Shown here: positions 26,416 to 38,800 of the stretch, in pieces
How positions within the stretch are numbered: the first letter of the stretch is position 1
Layout: each line of letters begins with the position of its first letter
Assembly: GCF_050948215.1 (NCBI RefSeq)
Contig: NW_027488643.1
Location: 310,001-374,000 of the forward strand
Direction of reading: 5' to 3'
Length of the DNA stretch: 64,000 nt
Source of the DNA: Halictus rubicundus
Lineage: Eukaryota > Arthropoda > Insecta > Hymenoptera > Halictidae
The notes under the pieces: model-generated
The model's database searches: none
Told to the model about the DNA's origin: nothing
The model's input: only the letters and a program-made list of their open reading frames with translations
Position numbers and translations under genes: made by a program

Positions 26416-28464
26416 GATCATTGGATAGGATGCAGGATAGGCTAGAGGATTGGATAGGATACAGGATAGGATAGGATAGAGGATAGGATAGGGGATTTGA
26501 TAGGATAGAGGATAGGATAGGATAGAAGATAGGATAGGATAGAGGATAGGATAGGATAGAGGATAGGATAGGATAGAGGATAGCGTAGGATAGAGGATAG
26601 GATAGGATAGAGGATACGATAGGATAGAGGATAGGATAGAGGGTAGAATAGGATAGAGGATAGGATAGGATAGATGATAGGATAGGATAGCTGATAGGAT
26701 AGGATAGAGGATAGGATAGGGCAGAGGATAGGATAGGGGATTTTATAGGATAGAGGATAGGACAGGATAGAGAATAGGATAGGATAGAGGATAGAATAGG
26801 ATAGAGGATAGGATAGGATAGAGGATTGGATAGACGGTAGGATAGGATAGAGGATAGGATAGGATAGAGGATAGGATAGGATAGAGGATAGGATAGGATA
26901 GAGGGTAGGATAGGATAGAGGATAGGATAGGATGGAGGATAGGATAGGACAGAGGATAGGGTAGGGGATTTGATAGAATAGAGGATAGGATAGGATAGAC
27001 GATAGGATATGATAGAGGATAGGATAGGATAGAGGATAGGATAGGGTAGAGGATAGGATAGGATAGAGGATTGGATAGAGGATAGGATAGAGGATAGGAA
27101 AGCATAGAAGATAGGATAGGATAGAGGATAGGATAGGATAGAGGATAGGATAGGATAGAGGATAGGATAGGATAGAGGATAGGATAGGATAGAGGGTAGA
27201 ATAGGATAGAGGATAGGATAGGATAGAGGATAGGATAGGATAGCTGATAGGATAGGATAGAGGATAGGATCGGGCAGAGGATAGGATAGGGGATTTTATA
27301 GGATAGAGGATAGGATAGGATACACGATAGGATATGATAGAGGATAGGATAGGATAGAGGATAGGATAGGATAGAGGATAGGATAGGATAGAGGATTGGA
27401 TAGAGGATAGGATAGAGGATAGGAAAGCATAGAAGATAGGATAGGATAGAGGATAGGATAGGATAGAGGGTAGAATAGGATAGAGGATAGAATAGGATAG
27501 GATAGAGGATAGGATAGGATAGCTGATAGGATAGGATAGAGGATAGGATAGGGCAGAGGATAGGATAGGATAGAGGATTGGATAGGATACAGGAAAGGAT
27601 AGGATTGAGGATAGATGATAGGATAGGACAGAGGATTGGATATGATAGAGGATAGGATAGGATAGAGGATAGGATAGGATAGAGGACAGGATAGGATAGA
27701 GGATAGGATAGGACAGAGGATAGGGTAGGGGATTTGATAGAATAGAGGATAGGATAGGATAGACGATAGGATATGATAGAGGATAGGATAGGATAGAGGA
27801 TAGGATAGGATAGAGGATAGGATAGGATAGAGGATTGGATAGAGGATAGGATAGAGGATAGGAAAGCATAGAAGATAGGATAGGATAGAGGATAGGATAG
27901 GATAGAGGATAGGATAGGATAGAGGATAGGATAGGATAGAGGATAGGATAGGATAGAGGGTAGAATAGGATAGAGGATAGGATAGGATAGAGGATAGGAT
28001 AGGATAGCTGATAGGATAGGATAGAGGATAGGATCGGGCAGAGGATAGGATAGGGGATTTTATAGGATAGAGGATAGGATAGGATAGACGATAGGATATG
28101 ATAGAGGATAGGATAGGATAGAGGATAGGATAGGATAGAGGATAGGATAGGATAGAGGATTGGATAGAGGATAGGATAGAGGATAGGAAAGCATAGAAGA
28201 TAGGATAGGATAGAGGATAGGATAGGATAGAGGGTAGAATAGGATAGAGGATAGAATAGGATAGGATAGAGGATAGGATAGGATAGCTGATAGGATAGGA
28301 TAGAGGATAGGATAGGGCAGAGGATAGGATAGGATAGAGGATTGGATAGGATACAGGAAAGGATAGGATTGAGGATAGATGATAGGATAGGACAGAGGAT
28401 TGGATATGATAGAGGATAGGATAGGATAGAGGATAGGATAGGATAGAGGACAGGATAGGATAGA
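26416..28464 (+). repeat. Segment carrying GATCATTGGATAGGATGCAGG block and 764-bp tandem duplication
   Basis: The rare GATCATTGG marker is at 26416 and recurs at 31606, 33071, 39514 and 43105. From here the sequence matches 31606 onward at an offset of 5,190 bp, with a few substitutions: near 26963 it reads GTAGGGGATTTG where the later copies read GTAGGAGATTTG. Inside, about 26935-27699 is repeated immediately at about 27699-28464 (GGGGATTTG 26964 and 27728; CGGGCAGAGG 27271 and 28035; CAGGAAAGG 27590 and 28354, all 764 bp apart). Copy 1 has TACACGATAGG near 27320 where copy 2 has TAGACGATAGG. Confidence 0.8.
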
Positions 28465-29294
28465 GGATAGGATAGGATAGATGATAGGATAGGATAGAGG
28501 ATAGGATAGGATAGAGGATTGGATAGGATAGAGGATAGCGTAGGATAGAGGATAGGATAGGATACAGGATACGATAGGATAGAGGATAGGATAGGATAGA
28601 GGATAGGATAGAACAGAGGATTTGATAGGATAGAGGATAGGATAGGATAGAGGATAGGATAGGACAGAGGATAGGATAGAGGATTGGATAGGATACAGGA
28701 TAGGATAGGATAGAGGATAGGATAGGGGATTAGATAGGATAGAGGATAGGATAGGATAGAAGATAGGATAGGATAGGGGATAGGATAGGATAGAGGATAG
28801 GATAGGATAGAGGATAGGATAGGATAGAGGATTAGATAGGACAGAGGATAAGATAGGATAGAGGATAGGATAGGGGATTTGATAGGATAGAGTATAGGAT
28901 AGGATAGAGAATAGGATAGGATAGAGGATAGGATAGGATAGAGGATAGGATAGGATAGAGGATAGGATAGGATAGATGATAGGATAGGATAGAAGATATC
29001 ATAGGATAGAGGATAGGATAGGATAGATGATAGGATAGGATAGAGGATTGGATAGGATACAGGATTGGATAGGATAGGGGAATTGATAGGATAGAGGATA
29101 GCATAGGATAGAAGATAATATAGGATAGAGGATAGGATAGGATAGAGGATTGGATAGGATACAGGATTGGATAGGGTAGGGGAATTGATAGGATAGAGGA
29201 TAGGATAGGATAGAAGATAGGATAGGATAGAGGATAGGATAGGATAGAGGATAGGATAGGATAGAGGATAGGATAGGATAGAGGATAGGATAGG

Positions 29295-30588
29295 ATAGAG
29301 GATAGGATAGGATAGAGGATTAGAGAGGACAGAGGATAGGATAGAGGGTAGAATAGGATAGAGGATAGGATAGGATAGAGGATAGGGTAGGATAACTGAT
29401 AGGATAGGATAGAGGATAGGATAGGGCAGAGGATAGGATAGGGGATTTTATAGGATAGAGGATAGGATAGAGGATAGAATAGGATAGAGGATAGGATAGG
29501 ATAGAGGATTGGATAGACGGTAGGATAATAGAGGATAGGATAGGATAGAGGATATCATAGGATAGAGGATAGGATAGGATAGATGATTGGATAGGATAGA
29601 GGATTGGATAGGATACAGGATTGGATAGGGTAGCGGGTTTGATAGGATAGAGGATAGGATAGGATAGACGATAGGATAGGATAGCATAGGAAAGCATAGA
29701 AGATAGGATAGGATAGAGGATAGGATAGGATAGAGGATAGGATAGGATAGAGGATAGGATAGGATAGAGGATAGGATAGGATAGAGGATAGGATAGGATA
29801 GAGGATAGGATAGGATAGATGATAGGATAGGATAGAGGATAGGATAGGATAGAGGATAGCGTAGGATAGAGGATAGGATAGGATAGAGGATACGATAGGA
29901 TAGAGGATAGGATAGAGGGTAGAATAGGATAGAGGATAGGATAGGATAGAGGATAGGATAGGACAGAGGATAGGGTAGGGGATTTGATAGAATAGAGGAT
30001 AGGATAGGATAGACGATAGGATATGATAGAGGATAGGATAGGATAGAGGATAGGATAGGATAGAGGATAGGATAGGATAGAGGATTGGATAGAGGATAGG
30101 ATAGAGGATAGGAAAGCATAGAAGATAGGATAGGATAGAGGATAGGATAGGATAGAGGATAGGATAGGATAGAGGATAGGATAGGATAGAGGATAGGATA
30201 GGATAGAGGGTAGAATAGGATAGAGGATAGGATAGGATAGAGGATAGGATAGGATAGCTGATAGGATAGGATAGAGGATAGGATCGGGCAGAGGATAGGA
30301 TAGGGGATTTTATAGGATAGAGGATAGGATAGGATAGACGATAGGATATGATAGAGGATAGGATAGGATAGAGGATAGGATAGGATAGAGGATAGGATAG
30401 GATAGAGGATTGGATAGAGGATAGGATAGAGGATAGGAAAGCATAGAAGATAGGATAGGATAGAGGATAGGATAGGATAGAGGGTAGAATAGGATAGAGG
30501 ATAGAATAGGATAGGATAGAGGATAGGATAGGATAGCTGATAGGATAGGATAGAGGATAGGATAGGGCAGAGGATAGGATAGGATAGA
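29295..30588 (+). repeat. 1.3-kb module Z, copy 1
   Basis: This block starts at GATTAGAGAGGACAGAGG and runs through TTGGATAGACGGTAGG, GGTAGCGGGTTTG, AGCATAGGAAAGC and GGGGATTTT units. It recurs at about 34521-35814 (offset 5,226), 37203-38496 (7,908) and 40879-42155 (about 11,584, then 11,567 after loss of one 17-mer). Left and right limits are where the match stops, near GATTAGAG and before GATTGGATAGGATACAGG. Confidence 0.8.
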
Positions 30589-31502
30589 GGATTGGATAGG
30601 ATACAGGAAAGGATAGGATTGAGGATAGATGATAGGATAGGACAGAGGATTGGATATGATAGAGGATAGGATAGGATAGAGGATAGGATAGGATAGAGGA
30701 CAGGATAGGATAGAGGATAGGATAGGATAGATGATAGGATAGGATAGAGGATAGGATAGGATAGAGGATTGGATAGGATATAGGATAGCGTAGGATAGAG
30801 GATAGGATAGGATACAGGATACGATAGGATAGAGGATAGGATAGGATAGAGGATAGGATAGGACAGAGGATTTGATAGGATAGAGGATAGGATAGGATAG
30901 AGGATAGGATAGGATAGAGGATAGGATAGGATAGATGATAGGATAGGATAGATGATAGGATAGGATAGAGGATAGGATAGGATAGAGGATAGCGTAGGAT
31001 AGAGGATAGGATAGGATAGAGGATACGATAGGATAGAGGATAGGATAGAGGGTAGAATAGGATAGAGGATAGGATAGGATAGAGGATAGGGTAGGATAAC
31101 TGATAGGATAGGATAGAGGATAGGATAGGGCAGAGGATAGGATAGGGGATTTTATAGGATAGAGGATAGGATAGGATAGGATAGAGGATAGAATAGGATA
31201 GAGGATAGGATAGGATAGAGGATTGGATAGACGGTAGGATAGGATAGAGGATAGGATAGGATAGAGGATAGGATAGGATAGAGGATAGGATAGGATAGAG
31301 GATAGGATAGGACAGAGGATAGGATAGGGGATTTGATAGGATAGAGGATAGGATAGGATAGAGGATAGGATAGGATAGAGGATAGGATAGGATATAGGAT
31401 TGGATAGAGGATAGGATAGAGGATAGGAAAGGATAGAACATAGGATAGGATAGAGGATAGGATAGGATAGAGGATAGGATAGGATAGAGGATAGGATAGG
31501 AT

Positions 31503-34473
31503 AGAGGATAGGATAGGATAGAGGATAGGATAGGATAGAGGATAGGATAGGATAGAGGACAGGATAGGATAGAGGATAGGATAGGATAGATGATAGGATA
31601 GGATAGATCATTGGATAGGATGCAGGATAGGCTAGAGGATTGGATAGGATACAGGATAGGATAGGATAGAGGATAGGATAGGGGATTTGATAGGATAGAG
31701 GATAGGATAGGATAGAAGATAGGATAGGATAGAGGATAGGATAGGATAGAGGATAGGATAGGATAGAGGATAGCGTAGGATAGAGGATAGGATAGGATAG
31801 AGGATACGATAGGATAGAGGATAGGATAGAGGGTAGAATAGGATAGAGGATAGGATAGGATAGATGATAGGATAGGATAGCTGATAGGATAGGATAGAGG
31901 ATAGGATAGGGCAGAGGATAGGATAGGGGATTTTATAGGATAGAGGATAGGACAGGATAGAGGATAGGATAGGATAGAGGATAGAATAGGATAGAGGATA
32001 GGATAGGATAGAGGATTGGATAGACGGTAGGATAGGATAGAGGATAGGATAGGATAGAGGATAGGATAGGATAGAGGATAGGATAGGATAGAGGGTAGGA
32101 TAGGATAGAGGATAGGATAGGATAGAGGATAGGATAGGACAGAGGATAGGGTAGGAGATTTGATAGAATAGAGGATAGGATAGGATAGACGATAGGATAT
32201 GATAGAGGATAGGATAGGATAGAGGATAGGATAGGATAGAGGATAGGATAGGATAGAGGATTGGATAGAGGATAGGATAGAGGATAGGAAAGCATAGAAG
32301 ATAGGATAGGATAGAGGATAGGATAGGATAGAGGATAGGATAGGATAGAGGATAGGATAGGATAGAGGGTAGAATAGGATAGAGGATAGGATAGGATAGA
32401 GGATAGGATAGGATAGCTGATAGGATAGGATAGAGGATAGGATAGGGCAGAGGATAGGATAGGGGATTTTATAGGATAGAGGATAGGATAGGATAGACGA
32501 TAGGATATGATAGAGGATAGGATAGGATAGAGGATAGGATAGGATAGAGGATACGATAGGATAGAGGATTGGATAGAGGATAGGATAGAGGATAGGAAAG
32601 CATAGAAGATAGGATAGGATAGAGGATAGGATAGGATAGAGGGTAGAATAGGATAGAGGATAGGATAGGATAGGATAGAGGATAGGATAGGATAGCTGAT
32701 AGGATAGGATAGAGGATAGGATAGGGCAGAGGATAGGATAGGATAGAGGATAGAATAGGATAGAGGATAGGATAGGATAGAGGATATGATAGAGGATAGG
32801 ATAGGATAGAGGATAGGATAGGATAGAGGATTGGATAGAGGATAGGATAGAGGATAGGAAAGCATAGAAGATAGGATAGGATAGAGGATAGGATAGGATA
32901 GAGGATAGGATAGGATAGAGGATAGGATACGATAGAGGATAGGATAGGATAGAGGGTAGAATAGGATAGAGGATAGGATAGGATAGAGGATAGGATAGGA
33001 TAGAGGATAGGATAGGATAGAGGACAGGATAGGATAGAGGATAGGATAGGATAGATGATAGGATAGGATAGATCATTGGATAGGATGCAGGATAGGCTAG
33101 AGGATTGGATAGGATACAGGATAGGATAGGATAGAGGATAGGATAGGGGATTTGATAGGATAGAGGATAGGATAGGATAGAAGATAGGATAGGATAGAGG
33201 ATAGGATAGGATAGAGGATAGGATAGGATAGAGGATAGCGTAGGATAGAGGATAGGATAGGATAGAGGATACGATAGGATAGAGGATAGGATAGAGGGTA
33301 GAATAGGATAGAGGATAGGATAGGATAGATGATAGGATAGGATAGCTGATAGGATAGGATAGAGGATAGGATAGGGCAGAGGATAGGATAGGGGATTTTA
33401 TAGGATAGAGGATAGGACAGGATAGAGGATAGGATAGGATAGAGGATAGAATAGGATAGAGGATAGGATAGGATAGAGGATTGGATAGACGGTAGGATAG
33501 GATAGAGGATAGGATAGGATAGAGGATAGGATAGGATAGAGGATAGGATAGGATAGAGGGTAGGATAGGATAGAGGATAGGATAGGATAGAGGATAGGAT
33601 AGGACAGAGGATAGGGTAGGAGATTTGATAGAATAGAGGATAGGATAGGATAGACGATAGGATATGATAGAGGATAGGATAGGATAGAGGATAGGATAGG
33701 ATAGAGGATAGGATAGGATAGAGGATTGGATAGAGGATAGGATAGAGGATAGGAAAGCATAGAAGATAGGATAGGATAGAGGATAGGATAGGATAGAGGA
33801 TAGGATAGGATAGAGGATAGGATAGGATAGAGGGTAGAATAGGATAGAGGATAGGATAGGATAGAGGATAGGATAGGATAGCTGATAGGATAGGATAGAG
33901 GATAGGATAGGGCAGAGGATAGGATAGGGGATTTTATAGGATAGAGGATAGGATAGGATAGACGATAGGATATGATAGAGGATAGGATAGGATAGAGGAT
34001 AGGATAGGATAGAGGATACGATAGGATAGAGGATTGGATAGAGGATAGGATAGAGGATAGGAAAGCATAGAAGATAGGATAGGATAGAGGATAGGATAGG
34101 ATAGAGGGTAGAATAGGATAGAGGATAGGATAGGATAGGATAGAGGATAGGATAGGATAGCTGATAGGATAGGATAGAGGATAGGATAGGGCAGAGGATA
34201 GGATAGGATAGAGGATAGAATAGGATAGAGGATAGGATAGGATAGAGGATATGATAGAGGATAGGATAGGATAGAGGATAGGATAGGATAGAGGATTGGA
34301 TAGAGGATAGGATAGAGGATAGGAAAGCATAGAAGATAGGATAGGATAGAGGATAGGATAGGATAGAGGATAGGATAGGATAGAGGATAGGATACGATAG
34401 AGGATAGGATAGGATAGAGGGTAGAATAGGATAGAGGATAGGATAGGATAGAGGATAGGATAGGATAGCTGAT
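31503..34473 (+). repeat. Tandem duplication, 1,465-bp unit, two copies
   Basis: About 31503-33008 is repeated at about 32968-34473. The GATCATTGG marker is at 31606 and 33071, exactly 1,465 bp apart. The long minus-strand translations at 31933-32865 and 33398-34330 are identical over 310 residues. The two copies abut with only the expected small overlap, so this is a simple head-to-tail duplication nested in the 7.9-kb copy. Large duplication copy 2 has only one such unit. Confidence 0.85.
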
Positions 34474-34520
34474 AGGATATGATAGAGGATAGGATAGGAT
34501 AGGATAGAGGATACGATAGG

Positions 34521-35814
34521 ACAGAGGATAGGATAGGATAGAGGATTAGAGAGGACAGAGGATAGGATAGAGGGTAGAATAGGATAGAGGATAGGATAGG
34601 ATAGAGGATAGGGTAGGATAACTGATAGGATAGGATAGAGGATAGGATAGGGCAGAGGATAGGATAGGGGATTTTATAGGATAGAGGATAGGATAGAGGA
34701 TAGAATAGGATAGAGGATAGGATAGGATAGAGGATTGGATAGACGGTAGGATAATAGAGGATAGGATAGGATAGAGGATATCATAGGATAGAGGATAGGA
34801 TAGGATAGATGATTGGATAGGATAGAGGATTGGATAGGATACAGGATTGGATAGGGTAGCGGGTTTGATAGGATAGAGGATAGGATAGGATAGACGATAG
34901 GATAGGATAGCATAGGAAAGCATAGAAGATAGGATAGGATAGAGGATAGGATAGGATAGAGGATAGGATAGGATAGAGGATAGGATAGGATAGAGGATAG
35001 GATAGGATAGAGGATAGGATAGGATAGAGGATAGGATAGGATAGATGATAGGATAGGATAGAGGATAGGATAGGATAGAGGATAGCGTAGGATAGAGGAT
35101 AGGATAGGATAGAGGATACGATAGGATAGAGGATAGGATAGAGGGTAGAATAGGATAGAGGATAGGATAGGATAGAGGATAGGATAGGACAGAGGATAGG
35201 GTAGGGGATTTGATAGAATAGAGGATAGGATAGGATAGACGATAGGATATGATAGAGGATAGGATAGGATAGAGGATAGGATAGGATAGAGGATAGGATA
35301 GGATAGAGGATTGGATAGAGGATAGGATAGAGGATAGGAAAGCATAGAAGATAGGATAGGATAGAGGATAGGATAGGATAGAGGATAGGATAGGATAGAG
35401 GATAGGATAGGATAGAGGATAGGATAGGATAGAGGGTAGAATAGGATAGAGGATAGGATAGGATAGAGGATAGGATAGGATAGCTGATAGGATAGGATAG
35501 AGGATAGGATCGGGCAGAGGATAGGATAGGGGATTTTATAGGATAGAGGATAGGATAGGATAGACGATAGGATATGATAGAGGATAGGATAGGATAGAGG
35601 ATAGGATAGGATAGAGGATAGGATAGGATAGAGGATTGGATAGAGGATAGGATAGAGGATAGGAAAGCATAGAAGATAGGATAGGATAGAGGATAGGATA
35701 GGATAGAGGGTAGAATAGGATAGAGGATAGAATAGGATAGGATAGAGGATAGGATAGGATAGCTGATAGGATAGGATAGAGGATAGGATAGGGCAGAGGA
35801 TAGGATAGGATAGA
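34521..35814 (+). repeat. 1.3-kb module Z, copy 2
   Basis: It has the same order of variant units as 29295-30588 at an offset of 5,226 bp. It ends beside a segment that repeats the neighbourhood of 27.9 kb, so the junction near 35.8 kb joins the end of one large duplication copy to the start of the next. Confidence 0.8.
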
Positions 35815-38800
35815 GGATAGGATAGGATAGAGGATAGGATAGGATAGAGGATAGGATAGGATAGAGGGTAGAATAGGATAGAGGATAGGATAGGATAGAG
35901 GATAGGATAGGATAGCTGATAGGATAGGATAGAGGATAGGATCGGGCAGAGGATAGGATAGGGGATTTTATAGGATAGAGGATAGGATAGGATAGACGAT
36001 AGGATATGATAGAGGATAGGATAGGATAGAGGATAGGATAGGATAGAGGATAGGATAGGATAGAGGATTGGATAGAGGATAGGATAGAGGATAGGAAAGC
36101 ATAGAAGATAGGATAGGATAGAGGATAGGATAGGATAGAGGGTAGAATAGGATAGAGGATAGAATAGGATAGGATAGAGGATAGGATAGGATAGCTGATA
36201 GGATAGGATAGAGGATAGGATAGGGCAGAGGATAGGATAGGATAGAGGATTGGATAGGATACAGGAAAGGATAGGATTGAGGATAGATGATAGGATAGGA
36301 CAGAGGATTGGATATGATAGAGGATAGGATAGGATAGAGGATAGGATAGGATAGAGGACAGGATAGGATAGAGGATAGGATAGGATAGATGATAGGATAG
36401 GATAGAGGATAGGATAGGATAGAGGATTGGATAGGATAGAGGATAGCGTAGGATAGAGGATAGGATAGGATACAGGATACGATAGGATAGAGGATAGGAT
36501 AGGATAGAGGATAGGATAGAACAGAGGATTTGATAGGATAGAGGATAGGATAGGATAGAGGATAGGATAGGACAGAGGATAGGATAGAGGATTGGATAGG
36601 ATACAGGATAGGATAGGATAGAGGATAGGATAGGGGATTAGATAGGATAGAGGATAGGATAGGATAGAAGATAGGATAGGATAGGGGATAGGATAGGATA
36701 GAGGATAGGATAGGATAGAGGATAGGATAGGATAGAGGATTAGATAGGACAGAGGATAAGATAGGATAGAGGATAGGATAGGGGATTTGATAGGATAGAG
36801 TATAGGATAGGATAGAGAATAGGATAGGATAGAGGATAGGATAGGATAGAGGATAGGATAGGATAGAGGATAGGATAGGATAGATGATAGGATAGGATAG
36901 AAGATATCATAGGATAGAGGATAGGATAGGATAGATGATAGGATAGGATAGAGGATTGGATAGGATACAGGATTGGATAGGATAGGGGAATTGATAGGAT
37001 AGAGGATAGCATAGGATAGAAGATAATATAGGATAGAGGATAGGATAGGATAGAGGATTGGATAGGATACAGGATTGGATAGGGTAGGGGAATTGATAGG
37101 ATAGAGGATAGGATAGGATAGAAGATAGGATAGGATAGAGGATAGGATAGGATAGAGGATAGGATAGGATAGAGGATAGGATAGGATAGAGGATAGGATA
37201 GGATAGAGGATAGGATAGGATAGAGGATTAGAGAGGACAGAGGATAGGATAGAGGGTAGAATAGGATAGAGGATAGGATAGGATAGAGGATAGGGTAGGA
37301 TAACTGATAGGATAGGATAGAGGATAGGATAGGGCAGAGGATAGGATAGGGGATTTTATAGGATAGAGGATAGGATAGAGGATAGAATAGGATAGAGGAT
37401 AGGATAGGATAGAGGATTGGATAGACGGTAGGATAATAGAGGATAGGATAGGATAGAGGATATCATAGGATAGAGGATAGGATAGGATAGATGATTGGAT
37501 AGGATAGAGGATTGGATAGGATACAGGATTGGATAGGGTAGCGGGTTTGATAGGATAGAGGATAGGATAGGATAGACGATAGGATAGGATAGCATAGGAA
37601 AGCATAGAAGATAGGATAGGATAGAGGATAGGATAGGATAGAGGATAGGATAGGATAGAGGATAGGATAGGATAGAGGATAGGATAGGATAGAGGATAGG
37701 ATAGGATAGAGGATAGGATAGGATAGATGATAGGATAGGATAGAGGATAGGATAGGATAGAGGATAGCGTAGGATAGAGGATAGGATAGGATAGAGGATA
37801 CGATAGGATAGAGGATAGGATAGAGGGTAGAATAGGATAGAGGATAGGATAGGATAGAGGATAGGATAGGACAGAGGATAGGGTAGGGGATTTGATAGAA
37901 TAGAGGATAGGATAGGATAGACGATAGGATATGATAGAGGATAGGATAGGATAGAGGATAGGATAGGATAGAGGATAGGATAGGATAGAGGATTGGATAG
38001 AGGATAGGATAGAGGATAGGAAAGCATAGAAGATAGGATAGGATAGAGGATAGGATAGGATAGAGGATAGGATAGGATAGAGGATAGGATAGGATAGAGG
38101 ATAGGATAGGATAGAGGGTAGAATAGGATAGAGGATAGGATAGGATAGAGGATAGGATAGGATAGCTGATAGGATAGGATAGAGGATAGGATCGGGCAGA
38201 GGATAGGATAGGGGATTTTATAGGATAGAGGATAGGATAGGATAGACGATAGGATATGATAGAGGATAGGATAGGATAGAGGATAGGATAGGATAGAGGA
38301 TAGGATAGGATAGAGGATTGGATAGAGGATAGGATAGAGGATAGGAAAGCATAGAAGATAGGATAGGATAGAGGATAGGATAGGATAGAGGGTAGAATAG
38401 GATAGAGGATAGAATAGGATAGGATAGAGGATAGGATAGGATAGCTGATAGGATAGGATAGAGGATAGGATAGGGCAGAGGATAGGATAGGATAGAGGAT
38501 TGGATAGGATACAGGAAAGGATAGGATTGAGGATAGATGATAGGATAGGACAGAGGATTGGATATGATAGAGGATAGGATAGGATAGAGGATAGGATAGG
38601 ATAGAGGACAGGATAGGATAGAGGATAGGATAGGATAGATGATAGGATAGGATAGAGGATAGGATAGGATAGAGGATTGGATAGGATATAGGATAGCGTA
38701 GGATAGAGGATAGGATAGGATACAGGATACGATAGGATAGAGGATAGGATAGGATAGAGGATAGGATAGGACAGAGGATTTGATAGGATAGAGGATAGGA

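Larger units (their letters stand above)
27880..35790 (+). repeat. Large duplication, copy 1 (about 7.9 kb)
   Basis: This stretch reappears from about 35790 at an offset of exactly 7,908 bp wherever markers can be compared: CGGGCAGAGG about 28035/35943, GGGGATTTT 30303/38211, GATCATTGG 31606/39514, GAACATAGG 31436/39344. Translations of long minus-strand stretches in the two copies are identical over several hundred residues, so the copies are nearly or fully identical over at least about 4 kb. Copy 1 contains one more 1,465-bp unit than copy 2. Confidence 0.85.
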
